Shown here in pieces: positions 35,010-43,925 of a stretch of DNA of 64,000 nucleotides. Source of the DNA: an uncultured Helicobacter sp. (lineage in GTDB: Bacteria; Campylobacterota; Campylobacteria; Campylobacterales; Helicobacteraceae); the NCBI GenBank assembly GCA_949287835.1, contig CASEHV010000011.1:62001-126000 (forward strand), written 5' to 3'. The position numbers and the translations under genes were made by a program. A model generated the notes under the pieces. The model was not told the origin of the DNA, ran no database searches, and saw only the letters and a program-made list of their open reading frames with translations. The first letter of the stretch is position 1, and each line of letters opens with the position of its first letter.

Positions 35010-35506
35010 AAAATACGCAGTCTTCCCTGCGTGGTATGCCTGTGGCACTCGGCAGTATTGATAAGATTCTAAATTGGGGTCGTAGCAACTCTCTTTGGCC
35101 TCTCACCTATGGTCTTGCATGCTGTGCTATTGAGATGATGGCAACGGGTGGCTCTCGTTTTGACTTTGATAGATTTGGCATTATTTTTCGCGCTTCTCCT
35201 AGACAGAGTGATGTGATGATTATTGCTGGGACGCTTACAAAGAAACATGCCGAGTTTACACGACGTCTATACGACCAGATGCCAGAGCCAAAGTGGGTAG
35301 TCTCTATGGGTAGCTGTGCTAATACTGGCGGTATGTTTAATACATACGCCACCGTGCAGGGCGTAGATAGGATTATTCCAGTGGATATTTATCTGCCCGG
35401 TTGCGCACCGCGCCCTGAGACATTGCAGTATGCCATGATGGTCTTGCAACAAAAGATTCGTTCAAGTAAGGCACTGCCGACTAATACGCCCAAACGTCTA
35501 GTATAA
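34991..35506 (+). CDS. nuoB: Complex I subunit NuoB
   Basis: 171 aa from ATG 34991 (GGGGAG 7 nt upstream; an in-frame ATG at 34970 is less likely). All four N2 cluster ligands are present: tandem Cys44-Cys45 (LACCAIEMM), Cys109 (GSCANTGGM) and Cys138 (PGCAPRPE). NuoB carries the last [4Fe-4S] cluster, which hands electrons to quinone at the NuoB/NuoD interface. Confidence 0.95.
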   Translation: MAKYQVENTQSSLRGMPVALGSIDKILNWGRSNSLWPLTYGLACCAIEMMATGGSRFDFDRFGIIFRASPRQSDVMIIAGTLTKKHAEFTRRLYDQMPEPKWVVSMGSCANTGGMFNTYATVQGVDRIIPVDIYLPGCAPRPETLQYAMMVLQQKIRSSKALPTNTPKRLV

Positions 35507-35516
35507 GGGAGAGATA

Positions 35517-36320
35517 ATGATAAGAAGACGGACGCCACACAAAGATGTGCAAAAAAAGGTCTATCACACAGATAGATTCTATGAGCCACTTTTAACAGAG
35601 AAGATTCCATTAGAGGATAGTGCCTACAAAGATGTCTTTGAATATTTGAATACTAGAGTAAAGCTAACAGAGAGTTATGTAGAGCTAGGGCAGGCAGTCT
35701 TTTATGTAAAAAAAGAGGATGTGCGAGAGACATTGATACTTCTAAAATCTTATGGCTATAACGTCCTAAGTGAGATGAGTGCGATTGATAATCTTGCCAT
35801 AGATGGCACCTTCCATATTTTCTATCAGCTAAATTCACACAATAAATCTTTTGCCAACTGTCGCCGTATGCGTGTAAAATGCGTGATAAGAGAGCTAGAG
35901 AGTATGCCTAGCGTTAGCGATATTTTACTGGCGGCTAACTGGAGTGAGAGGGAATGCTATGACATGTTTGGCATAAAGTTTGAGAATCACCCCTTTTTAA
36001 AGAGGATTTTAATGCCGACAGATTGGGTTGGATTCCCACTTTTAAAGAGCTATCCACTAAAAGGAGACGAGTTTGCCGCATGGTATGAGGTGGATAGAAT
36101 CTTTGGCAGAGAATATCGCGATACCATAGGTTGCGAGCAAAGAGATTCTGCTAGAGTGGATAGGGGGGATAGTATTAATTTTGCCCGCATAGGCAGGGAA
36201 GTGGCTAAGGGTGAGATTCCAAGCGATTCTATTCATAAGATTACATATCAAGAGGAGAGTAAGCCGCCTATTTTGCAGAAATTCCCAGATAAGCCAAAAG
36301 AGATGGAAAATAGAATCTAG
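35517..36320 (+). CDS. nuoC: Complex I subunit NuoC
   Basis: 267 aa. 30-kDa-subunit signature in WSERECYDMFGIKFENHPFLKRILMP and the following PLLKSYPLKGDE. NuoC is a peripheral-arm subunit with no cofactor that packs against NuoD. It is separate from nuoD, unlike the nuoCD fusion of enterobacteria. The N-terminal about 30 residues are basic and extended; the C-terminal tail (after about 205) is charged and variable. Confidence 0.92.
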   Translation: MIRRRTPHKDVQKKVYHTDRFYEPLLTEKIPLEDSAYKDVFEYLNTRVKLTESYVELGQAVFYVKKEDVRETLILLKSYGYNVLSEMSAIDNLAIDGTFHIFYQLNSHNKSFANCRRMRVKCVIRELESMPSVSDILLAANWSERECYDMFGIKFENHPFLKRILMPTDWVGFPLLKSYPLKGDEFAAWYEVDRIFGREYRDTIGCEQRDSARVDRGDSINFARIGREVAKGEIPSDSIHKITYQEESKPPILQKFPDKPKEMENRI

Positions 36321-36346
36321 CATAGCAAGGGATAAGAGGTTTATAA

Positions 36347-37576
36347 ATGGCACAATATTTTAATAAATTACAAACGCAGTTTGAGAATGTAATTTTTGAG
36401 CAAGAAGATAGCAATATGGTAATCAATCTAGGTCCCCAGCACCCAAGTGCGCACGGGCAGCTAAGGCTAATCCTAGAGCTAGATGGTGAAATGGTAAAAC
36501 GTGCAGTAGCCGACATAGGCTATCTGCATAGAGGCGTTGAGAAACTAGCGGAAAATATGATTTACAATGAGTTTATGCCCACCACAGACCGTATGGATTA
36601 CACCGCTGCTAGTGCAAATAATCATGCTTTCGCCCTAAGTGTAGAAACTCTGCTAGGCGTAGAAGTGCCACGTCGTGCTAAAGTCATTCGCACCATACTT
36701 TTAGAGCTAAATCGCATTATTTCCCACTTTCTTTTCATTGCCACACATGCCCTAGATGTCGGTGCTATGAGTGTGTTTTTGTATGCCTTTAAGGGTAGAG
36801 AGTATGTGCTTGATATGATTGAGGATTATTGTGGTGCTAGACTAACGCATAATTCCATTCGCATAGGCGGTGTCCCCCTTGATGTGCCTAATAATTGGTT
36901 TGAGAATATAAAAGAATGCTTAAAAGAAGTGTTGCAGACTACGGATTTAATTCGCGGCTTACTAGATAAGAATAGAATCTGGCGGCTACGACTTGAGGGC
37001 ATAGGGAAGATTGACAAGGATTTGGCACAGAGTTTAGGACTTAGCGGTGTTATGCTACGAGGTTCTGGAATCCCCTTTGACATTCGCAAAGAAGAGCCTT
37101 ATGAGATTTATGATGAGCTAGATTTCCAAGTGCCATTTACAGATTCAGGAGACTGCTTTGGTCGCTATGTACTTTACATAGAAGAGATTTATCAATCCTG
37201 CTCTATCATTAATCAAGCTATGGAGATTTACAAGGATACGACTACTCAGCTACTAGCACATGCCCCCGAGTATATCTCTGCACCAAAAGAGGATATTATG
37301 ACGCAGAATTATTCCTTAATGCAGCATTTCGTGCTTGTAACGCAGGGTATGCGTCCCCCAAAAGGTGAGGTATATCGCCCTACAGAATCGCCAAAGGGAG
37401 AGCTAGGATTTTTCATAAGCTCTCTTGGGAATCCATACCCCCACAGAGTGAAGGCAAAAGCACCTAGCTTTTATCATCTCCAAGCCGTAGAGCATATCCT
37501 GCCCGGTCATCAATTAGCCGATGTCATTACTATCGTAGGTAATAGTAATATTATCTTAGGCGAGATTGATAGATAG
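36347..37576 (+). CDS. nuoD: Complex I subunit NuoD
   Basis: 409 aa, 49-kDa subunit, with [15 protein letters not shown] (quinone-site His), [29 protein letters not shown], and a C-terminal LGEIDR. It forms the quinone-binding cavity with NuoB. The small HP1264-like gene follows after 10 nt. Confidence 0.95.
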   Translation: MAQYFNKLQTQFENVIFEQEDSNMVINLGPQHPSAHGQLRLILELDGEMVKRAVADIGYLHRGVEKLAENMIYNEFMPTTDRMDYTAASANNHAFALSVETLLGVEVPRRAKVIRTILLELNRIISHFLFIATHALDVGAMSVFLYAFKGREYVLDMIEDYCGARLTHNSIRIGGVPLDVPNNWFENIKECLKEVLQTTDLIRGLLDKNRIWRLRLEGIGKIDKDLAQSLGLSGVMLRGSGIPFDIRKEEPYEIYDELDFQVPFTDSGDCFGRYVLYIEEIYQSCSIINQAMEIYKDTTTQLLAHAPEYISAPKEDIMTQNYSLMQHFVLVTQGMRPPKGEVYRPTESPKGELGFFISSLGNPYPHRVKAKAPSFYHLQAVEHILPGHQLADVITIVGNSNIILGEIDR

Positions 37577-37586
37577 GAGAGCGTTT

Positions 37587-37814
37587 ATGAAGAGGTTTGA
37601 TTTACGACATTTAAAGAGTGATTTTTATGACAAGATGGGGGAGATAATCGACCGTGAGCTAGATAGCGGCGAGATAGGAATCTTCTTATTTGAGAAAGGG
37701 GAGCATGAGAATGTAGAGAAAAGTGCCATGTATGTTAAGGAGAGGGGGCATACATTGATGAATTCTCTGCAGTTTAATCATGTCGATTGGACTATAGTGA
37801 TGAAGAAGGCTTAG
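37587..37814 (+). CDS. HP1264-like small subunit in the nuoE position
   Basis: 75 aa from ATG 37587 (GGAG 7 nt upstream). The start MKRFDLRHLKSDFYDKM and the end SLQFNHVDWTIVMKKA match H. pylori HP1264 (76 aa, same position). There are no cysteines at all, so unlike true NuoE it cannot hold the [2Fe-2S] cluster N1a. In Helicobacter and Campylobacter this protein and the next replace NuoE and NuoF, and NADH is not thought to be the electron donor in those species; flavodoxin has been proposed for Campylobacter. Confidence 0.85.
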   Translation: MKRFDLRHLKSDFYDKMGEIIDRELDSGEIGIFLFEKGEHENVEKSAMYVKERGHTLMNSLQFNHVDWTIVMKKA

Positions 37815-37883
37815 GATTATTAGCTATGGCAGATATGGAATCTAAGCATTTTTCTAGTGTTTTCTGTTTAGAAGGAGCCTAAC

Positions 37884-40772
37884 ATGGTAAAAAAAGATAA
37901 TCCAAGTATTCCTTATAGCATAAGCAATTTCCCAAAAGTCGTGCCAGATGTGAAATTCTTTAGCACAGAGCCAATCCAGCAAGAGATTAAAGCTTTCGTA
38001 GGTTGGGACGGCATAAAAATCTTTGATGAAAACCTAGATATTTTAGAAACATTAAAAATCTATGCAAAGCAGTATCAAAACTATGCACAATCCTGCGGTA
38101 GATGCACCCCGGGCAAATATGGCGGCAAGGTTTTATACGAGCTTTTAAATAAGATTCAAAACGATAGCAGTGCAAGTGAAAGCGATATTGACAAGCTAAA
38201 AGAAGTATGCGAACTCATGACTTTCACCTCAAAATGTGAGGTTGGTAAGACGACGCCAAAGCCAATTTTGCAAATTTTGGAATCAAATCCCGAGGTTTTT
38301 TACAATGCTATAGAAAATAAAAATAAAACTAAAAGCAGAGAGGTGGATTCTAAGAGAGAGACGACACTTTGGAGTGTGGATTATGGAATTAAAAGAGATA
38401 TTACTTTACCTGCGGATTCTAAAGATTCTTCACATTCGTTCAGAATGACGGATTCAAATACCCCTCCCCCCAGCACCCTCCCGCAAGGTGAGGAGGAGTT
38501 ATCTCCTCGCCATGTTGATAATGGTGCAACAAATGTTTCTCAAGGGGGATTTTCACACCGTCATGTTGAGGCGTTAGCCGAAACATCTCTTCAAAATATA
38601 GATTCCACAAAAGGAACAAATCATCAAGCCAACATGGAATCCAAATTGTCGCAATCTCAGAAAATTCATGAAAAAGAGCAATCAGACAGCAGTAGTGCTG
38701 TCTTTGGATTACAAGGTGTGCGTGGAGAACACAGCACTCCCCCGATAAGCGAAAAAAGCGGCGGCTTTTTTGGCGTGCGGGGGAGCGGGGAGGGGGAGCA
38801 GCCCTTTTTTGCGCCAAAAGAAGAGAATTTGCAAAAAGGAGGGATTAAAGAAATGAATCTAGATTCTCAAGAAAATAAGAATCTAGATTCTAACAACACG
38901 CAAAAAGATTCTTCACATTCGTTCAGAATGACGAATTTAGGTCATGTTGAGCGAAGCGAAACATCTTTTGATTCCCAAAAAGACGTCATGTTGAGCGGTA
39001 GCGAAACATCTATTCAGAATCTAGATTCAAAAGATTCTTCGCCTTTGGCTCAGAACGACGTTATTACATCTCAAAATGACGTGGCTTTTAAGACTCAAAA
39101 TGAAACAAAAACACAGAAAAACCAAAATGAAATAAAAAATCAATCTCTCATAAATAGCCAGGAGCAGAATATTTTCGAGCCATTAGAAAGATACAAAAGC
39201 GCTATTAAAACAACCATTAAAAATGTAAGTTACATATCTAAAATCACCGCCCCATGCACAGATGAGTGTCCATCGCGTGTGGATATTCCCGCCTATATTG
39301 AGGGGGTAAAGGATATGCGTTATTTGGATTCCCTCTCTAGCACAAGAAGTAGTATGCCTTTAGCACAGGTATGTGGTCGTGTGTGTCCGCATCCATGTGA
39401 GAATGCCTGTAGGAGGGCATTGCTAGATGAGCCTATTAGCATTATGGAGCTAAAACGCGTGGGTGCTGATGTAGAGTTTAGCCTAAAGCAAAATGCCAAA
39501 CTACCCTCTTATGCTAGTCCGAATAATATAAAACAAGATTCTAGTAATTATAAGGGTATAAAATCTGTGTGCGTCATTGGTGCAGGTCCTGCGGGACTTA
39601 GCAGTGCGTATTATCTAGCCCTGCGTGGCATAGAGGTCGATGTTTATGAAGCATTACCCGTGTTAGGTGGTGAGGTAGCTGTGGGTGTACCGAATTATCG
39701 TATGCCTATTAGAGAATACAACCATGATATAAATTCACTCAAAGAAATGGGCGTTAGATTCCATGTTAATTATGAAGTGAATAAGGATAATATAAAAGAG
39801 CTAGAGAGTAGGCATTCTGCCATAGTCATAGCGGTCGGCACGAGGGCTAGTAAGAGGCTTGGTTGCAAGAATGAGAATGTCAATCTTAGCGGATATTTAC
39901 CCGCGATAAAGTTTATGGATAGTGTGAATCTAGCACAGAAATTCAACATAGGAGAATTGCCAAATCTACATGGTAAGAAAATCGTGTGCGTAGGTGGCGG
40001 CTTTACTTCTATGGACGTTGTGCGGTGCTGCATTCGTCTTGGGGCAAGTAGCGTTACTATGCTATATCGCAGGGACGAGGCTACTATTATCAAAAATACT
40101 TCAAAAGAGGAATATGAGGAGGCATGTGAGGAGGGCGTAGTATTTGAGTTTTTGAGTGCGGTAGATGAGATATTGGAGGATAATGGCAAATTATCGGGGC
40201 TAAAAATCAATCGCTACGAGCTTGTGAAAAGCTCTGAAAATCCAAAAGGAGAGCTAAAGCTAGTGAGTGGCGGGGAGATGATGGAGTGCGATATTTTGAT
40301 ACCTGCGGTTAGTCAAGAGATGGATTTTGAGTTAGATTCTGATTTTGGCGTGAATGTTACGAAATGGAAAACTATCGAGGTTGATAATGCTAGTTATTCT
40401 ACGCATAGAAAGGGCGTTTTTGCCGCTGGGGACTGCGTTAGCGGACCGCTTACTATCGTAAATGCTGTGGGGCATGGTAGGCGTGTGGCAAGTGTGGTAG
40501 CAAATTATATTAAAAGTGGCAGAGTGGAGATTAGCGATGATGAACGCATGGAGGATATTTTAAAGCAAATAGGAGTCTTTGATAGCAATAGAGAGGTGCA
40601 TGGATTCCTAAGTGGCAATAAAAGAGAGGTGAGTAACAAGTTATCGCCTAATTTTAGAAACAAGAATTTTGATGAAGTGAATTTCGGTCTTAGTCGAGAG
40701 GACGCGCTAAGTGAGGCATCACGCTGTATGCGGTGCTATTACATTAGTATGTGTGTGATTGGAGAGGCTTAG
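37884..40772 (+). CDS. NuoF-like iron-sulphur domain fused to GltD-like FAD/NAD(P)H oxidoreductase, with repeat-derived linker
   Basis: 962 aa in the nuoF position. Residues 1-145 correspond to the HP1265/NuoF C-terminal cluster domain: SCGRCTPGKYGG (Cys71, Cys74) and Cys118 in SKCEVG. The third ligand of the canonical CxxCxxC is Gly77. Residues about 150-430 are low-complexity DNA-repeat translation. Residues about 450-530 are a GltD-type 2x[4Fe-4S] domain (CTDECPSRVDIP; CGRVCPHPCENACRR). Residues about 560-900 are an FAD/NAD(P)H oxidoreductase (GAGPAGLSSAYYLA, GGGFTSMD, LYRRDE, FAAGDC), ending in a CMRC-x5-C tail. GltD modules oxidise NADPH or NADH and pass electrons to iron-sulphur partners, so this protein could feed complex I. 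AGGAG lies 6 nt before the ATG. Confidence 0.85.
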   Translation: MVKKDNPSIPYSISNFPKVVPDVKFFSTEPIQQEIKAFVGWDGIKIFDENLDILETLKIYAKQYQNYAQSCGRCTPGKYGGKVLYELLNKIQNDSSASESDIDKLKEVCELMTFTSKCEVGKTTPKPILQILESNPEVFYNAIENKNKTKSREVDSKRETTLWSVDYGIKRDITLPADSKDSSHSFRMTDSNTPPPSTLPQGEEELSPRHVDNGATNVSQGGFSHRHVEALAETSLQNIDSTKGTNHQANMESKLSQSQKIHEKEQSDSSSAVFGLQGVRGEHSTPPISEKSGGFFGVRGSGEGEQPFFAPKEENLQKGGIKEMNLDSQENKNLDSNNTQKDSSHSFRMTNLGHVERSETSFDSQKDVMLSGSETSIQNLDSKDSSPLAQNDVITSQNDVAFKTQNETKTQKNQNEIKNQSLINSQEQNIFEPLERYKSAIKTTIKNVSYISKITAPCTDECPSRVDIPAYIEGVKDMRYLDSLSSTRSSMPLAQVCGRVCPHPCENACRRALLDEPISIMELKRVGADVEFSLKQNAKLPSYASPNNIKQDSSNYKGIKSVCVIGAGPAGLSSAYYLALRGIEVDVYEALPVLGGEVAVGVPNYRMPIREYNHDINSLKEMGVRFHVNYEVNKDNIKELESRHSAIVIAVGTRASKRLGCKNENVNLSGYLPAIKFMDSVNLAQKFNIGELPNLHGKKIVCVGGGFTSMDVVRCCIRLGASSVTMLYRRDEATIIKNTSKEEYEEACEEGVVFEFLSAVDEILEDNGKLSGLKINRYELVKSSENPKGELKLVSGGEMMECDILIPAVSQEMDFELDSDFGVNVTKWKTIEVDNASYSTHRKGVFAAGDCVSGPLTIVNAVGHGRRVASVVANYIKSGRVEISDDERMEDILKQIGVFDSNREVHGFLSGNKREVSNKLSPNFRNKNFDEVNFGLSREDALSEASRCMRCYYISMCVIGEA
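38415..39145 (+). repeat. A/B palindromic repeat block plus GC-rich repeats inside the NuoF/GltD-like gene
   Basis: A' units (26 nt, translated DSSHSFRMT) at about 38421-38449 and 38907-38933; B units near 38560-38588, 38940-38966 and 38985-39011; an A unit near 39033-39060; then several TCAGAATGAC-like short units to 39130. Two GC-rich segments (38458-38510 and 38690-38815) of different origin lie between them. The whole block replaces what would be a linker between two domains. Confidence 0.85.
38737..38785. repeat. Nested palindrome inside a coding sequence
   Basis: Outer arms CTCCCCCG (38737-38744) and CGGGGGAG (38778-38785); inner arms AAAAAAGC (38752-38759) and GCTTTTTT (38764-38771) with a 4-nt loop. 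The inner hairpin alone looks like an intrinsic terminator, yet it lies mid-gene in a long operon. Confidence 0.75.
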
Positions 40773-40784
40773 TAGAGGTGTGAT

Positions 40785-43700
40785 ATGAGTGAGAGACGTC
40801 AATTTATCATTAATATAGATGGCAGAGAATGCCTAGCAAATGAGGGCGAGACTATCTTAAATGTCGCTAGGAATAATGGCATAAACATTCCTACTCTATG
40901 TGATTTAAAGAAGCTATCACCCACAGGGGCGTGTCGCATGTGTGTCGTGGAGCAGAATGGAAATATTATCGCTAGTTGTAAAAGCTATGTGAGTGGCGAG
41001 ATTAGCGTAAAGACGAACACAGAGCGACTGCAAAAATATCGCAATCAAATCATGAGTTTCCTTTGTATCAATCACCCGCTAGAGTGCGGTGTGTGTGATA
41101 AGAGTGGCGAGTGTGAGTTGCAAGATAAAGTGCTAGAATCAAAAGTCGATATTCAACCATTCTTTGCCCTGCAGAAGAAAAATGACTTCGTGCATTTTAC
41201 AAATAAGATTTATGATGAGAGCCTCTGTATCGTGTGTGAGAGATGTGCTAGGACATGTAATGAGTATGTGGGTAATAATGTCCTAAGTGTGCTATCTGGT
41301 GGCTTTAGCTCTAAGATTGGCGTGAATTTTGACGCTTACTGTGAGGACTGCGATGAGTGCGTTAGTGTATGTCCTACTGGGGCTATGATTTCTAATCGAT
41401 TTATTTATACTAGCAATGCGTGGGAGCTAGAGAAAGTGCCTTCCCATTGTCTGCACTGCTCTATGCGGTGCGATTTGTATTATGAGATTAAGCATAATAT
41501 AGATTCCAAAAAGGAAGTGTATAGAATCAAAAATGACGCACATATAAAGCAGCTTTGCCACGCTGGGCGGCATTTTTTCATGCGGACAAATGAGGCAGCT
41601 ACCTTTACTGACTATGAGGTAGATATTGAGGATATTTTATCAAATGTAGATTCTGTGCGACTTAGCGTAGAGTGTAGTAATGAGGAAGCCTTGATTGCAA
41701 ATATGTTAGCAAAACATGCGGCTAAAAAGCTTTTCTGTGATGATGCTCTGCTTTTTAAGGAATTTGAAGATATTGTAAAAGGCGTGAGTGGCTTTTATTG
41801 TGGAGTGAATTTTAATAAAGATTCCATGTCTCAAATGTCTTTTGATTCTAAAGAAAATGTCATGTTGAGTGATAGCGAAACATCTTTAGAATCCATGCAA
41901 AAAGAAAATCAAAATTTAGATTCTAAAGATTCTTCGCCTACGGCTCAGCATGACGGTGTGATTCGCGCTCAGAATGACTTAGCACAGACTCAGAATGTCA
42001 TTGCGATTCATTCTCACAATGATGTGGCAGAGATTCATGACGACAGTGTTGTTATGTCTCAAAATAACTTAGTAAAACAGAATCCACATTTCAAACCCAC
42101 AGATAAAAATATAAGAACACTGCTAGATAATGCAAAAGTAGTAATCAATCTTGGTTGTTATATGTTTGATGAAATTCCTATTTTGCGTAGCGATTTATCA
42201 AAACTTGCCATAAAAAAGGGCGTGAAAAATATTTGGATTAATGCTATAGCAGAGTCTCGCTTTCAGAGTGATTTAGAGATAGTATATGATGTGTATAGTG
42301 AGCCACAGGTTAGCATTGTGCTATTAAAGCTATTGTGCGATTTTATAGACACAGAGGGTATTAATGTGCCTTTTGATATGTGCTTAGTGCGTGATTATCT
42401 TAGCAGTATTGACTTAGGTGATGCCATAGCACTTAGTAATATTAGTGATTATGAGATGGAGCGTCTAGGTGAGTTAATGTTTAGGAGGCATTCTATCATT
42501 ACGCCACATCATGAGGAAATCATTACGCAAGATAGGGTAGTGATATTAGTTGGCATGGATTTTTATAAATCGCCTCATGCTAGTGTGATAGCAAATATTT
42601 TAGGCATGTTTGATTGCATGGATTTTATCGATGTGGCAGTGATTCCTTATGGGAATGCAAAGGGTATTGCTAACATTTGCGATTTGACTAAAGATAATGC
42701 TTCATATCAAGGCACACTTGGCATTCGTACATTGGGCGAGTATAGCATTTCACCATTTCCTAAGTTTATGAAAGTTTTAGATTCTAAAATGATGAGAGAT
42801 TCTTCGCTAAACGCTCAAAATGACGTTGTAATTCACTCCCGCAATGACGGGGCAAAGCCTCAGAATGACTCGTGGGTAAAGATTCAGAATAACGGTGTTG
42901 TTATATCTCGGAATGACAATACACATGATTCCCAAAAAGACGTGGATTCTTCGGCAAAGACTCAGAATGACAAATTAGCTATGAATGACACGTCCGCCGT
43001 CATGTTGAGCGGTAGCGAAACATCTATGCAGAATCAAGATTTTAAAGATTCTTCGCCTACGGCTCAGAATGACAATGTGATTCACGTTCGGAATGACTTG
43101 GCGGTAAAGATTCGAAATGACATTGCGATTCGCGTTCAGAATGATTTAGCACACACTCAGAATGACAATGCAATTAACTCTCGGAATGATGGGGTAGCAC
43201 AGAGTAGAAATAACGGTGTGATTAAAAATCAGAATGACAAATCAGAGATTAAAAATCATGTTGCAAACACAACCAAGAATGACCTAGTATCCAAAAATCA
43301 CCCCTCTAAACAAAATACTTCATCAAACAAATACACTCACACAACACAGAGTGATAATAAGCACATTCCTACATTGCCACTGCAGTTTATGGAAGGCACG
43401 TTTGTTGATATAAATAATCATCTGGTTAAAATTGCCCCCGCATTTATCAATGATGATTACACATTGTCTAAAGAGGGGGACGATGGTTTGCTAGATTTAC
43501 TTGATATATGCAGGGATTATTTGGATTTGGATTCAGATTATATTATAGAGTTATGCGAGGAGCTACCCTTTAATAATATAGCTTTTGATTCCCTATCTAG
43601 CAGGAGCAAGGCATATTTAGAGAATGCAGAGCCTAAGCCATTAGCACTAGATAGCATTTCTGTATCAGAGAATCAAAGCGGGGCATTTATCTATCATGCG

Positions 43701-43925
43701 GGGCTAAGTGGGAATCTTAGTATGCCTAATAATGAGCTAAGGGTATCGCGGCAGTTTCTATCTGCCATGCGGTTAAGGGAGGAGGAGCAGATATTACTAG
43801 AGCTTGGCAATGTGGTGTTAAGTGTTAGAGTCTGTCTTATGCCTACTCTAAGTGGCATGGTAGGGATTTTGAGTAGCGATGAGATACTAGATAGTAGAAA
43901 ATATTTTGATTTTAAAAGAGTATAG
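40785..43925 (+). CDS. nuoG: Complex I subunit NuoG, first tandem copy, with two repeat inserts
   Basis: 1046 aa. The N-terminal [2Fe-2S] domain has Cys39, Cys50, Cys53 and Cys65. Then come the His/Cys motif of cluster N5 (NHPLECGVCDKSGECELQD), two more [4Fe-4S] sites (CIVCERCARTC; CEDCDECVSVCPTGAM), and an N7-type set (CLHCSMRC ... LCHAGRHF). The remaining molybdopterin-like domain is interrupted by low-complexity inserts at about residues 345-430 and 665-835 derived from A/B repeats. Without them the protein is about 790 aa, normal for NuoG. It is separated from a second, divergent nuoG by zero bases (TAG-ATG). Confidence 0.93.
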   Translation: MSERRQFIINIDGRECLANEGETILNVARNNGINIPTLCDLKKLSPTGACRMCVVEQNGNIIASCKSYVSGEISVKTNTERLQKYRNQIMSFLCINHPLECGVCDKSGECELQDKVLESKVDIQPFFALQKKNDFVHFTNKIYDESLCIVCERCARTCNEYVGNNVLSVLSGGFSSKIGVNFDAYCEDCDECVSVCPTGAMISNRFIYTSNAWELEKVPSHCLHCSMRCDLYYEIKHNIDSKKEVYRIKNDAHIKQLCHAGRHFFMRTNEAATFTDYEVDIEDILSNVDSVRLSVECSNEEALIANMLAKHAAKKLFCDDALLFKEFEDIVKGVSGFYCGVNFNKDSMSQMSFDSKENVMLSDSETSLESMQKENQNLDSKDSSPTAQHDGVIRAQNDLAQTQNVIAIHSHNDVAEIHDDSVVMSQNNLVKQNPHFKPTDKNIRTLLDNAKVVINLGCYMFDEIPILRSDLSKLAIKKGVKNIWINAIAESRFQSDLEIVYDVYSEPQVSIVLLKLLCDFIDTEGINVPFDMCLVRDYLSSIDLGDAIALSNISDYEMERLGELMFRRHSIITPHHEEIITQDRVVILVGMDFYKSPHASVIANILGMFDCMDFIDVAVIPYGNAKGIANICDLTKDNASYQGTLGIRTLGEYSISPFPKFMKVLDSKMMRDSSLNAQNDVVIHSRNDGAKPQNDSWVKIQNNGVVISRNDNTHDSQKDVDSSAKTQNDKLAMNDTSAVMLSGSETSMQNQDFKDSSPTAQNDNVIHVRNDLAVKIRNDIAIRVQNDLAHTQNDNAINSRNDGVAQSRNNGVIKNQNDKSEIKNHVANTTKNDLVSKNHPSKQNTSSNKYTHTTQSDNKHIPTLPLQFMEGTFVDINNHLVKIAPAFINDDYTLSKEGDDGLLDLLDICRDYLDLDSDYIIELCEELPFNNIAFDSLSSRSKAYLENAEPKPLALDSISVSENQSGAFIYHAGLSGNLSMPNNELRVSRQFLSAMRLREEEQILLELGNVVLSVRVCLMPTLSGMVGILSSDEILDSRKYFDFKRV
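41828..42072 (+). repeat. Repeat block 1 in first nuoG
   Basis: B unit at about 41858-41885 (ATGTTGAGTGATAGCGAAACATCT), A unit at about 41922-41956, then four or five short TCAGAATGAC-type units spaced about 27-30 nt. Encodes VMLSDSETS and DSSPTAQHD followed by QND-like repeats. Confidence 0.85.
42778..43290 (+). repeat. Repeat block 2 in first nuoG
   Basis: The longest expansion: about fifteen short units with core CAGAATGAC or a variant (CGGAATGAC, CGCAATGAC), mostly 24-30 nt apart, with one full B unit (42999-43025, VMLSGSETS) and one full A unit (43045-43074, DSSPTAQND) in the middle. It looks like amplification of the 3' half of unit A. Confidence 0.85.

Noticed and set aside
37826-37882. 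18-codon frame just before the NuoF/GltD-like gene
   Set aside because: Lies in the gap after the HP1264-like gene, has no ribosome-binding site of its own, and is too short to judge; probably chance.
38440-38817. Minus-strand frame across the repeat linker of the NuoF/GltD-like gene
   Set aside because: A consequence of the repeats lacking stops on both strands; no start signal and no homology.
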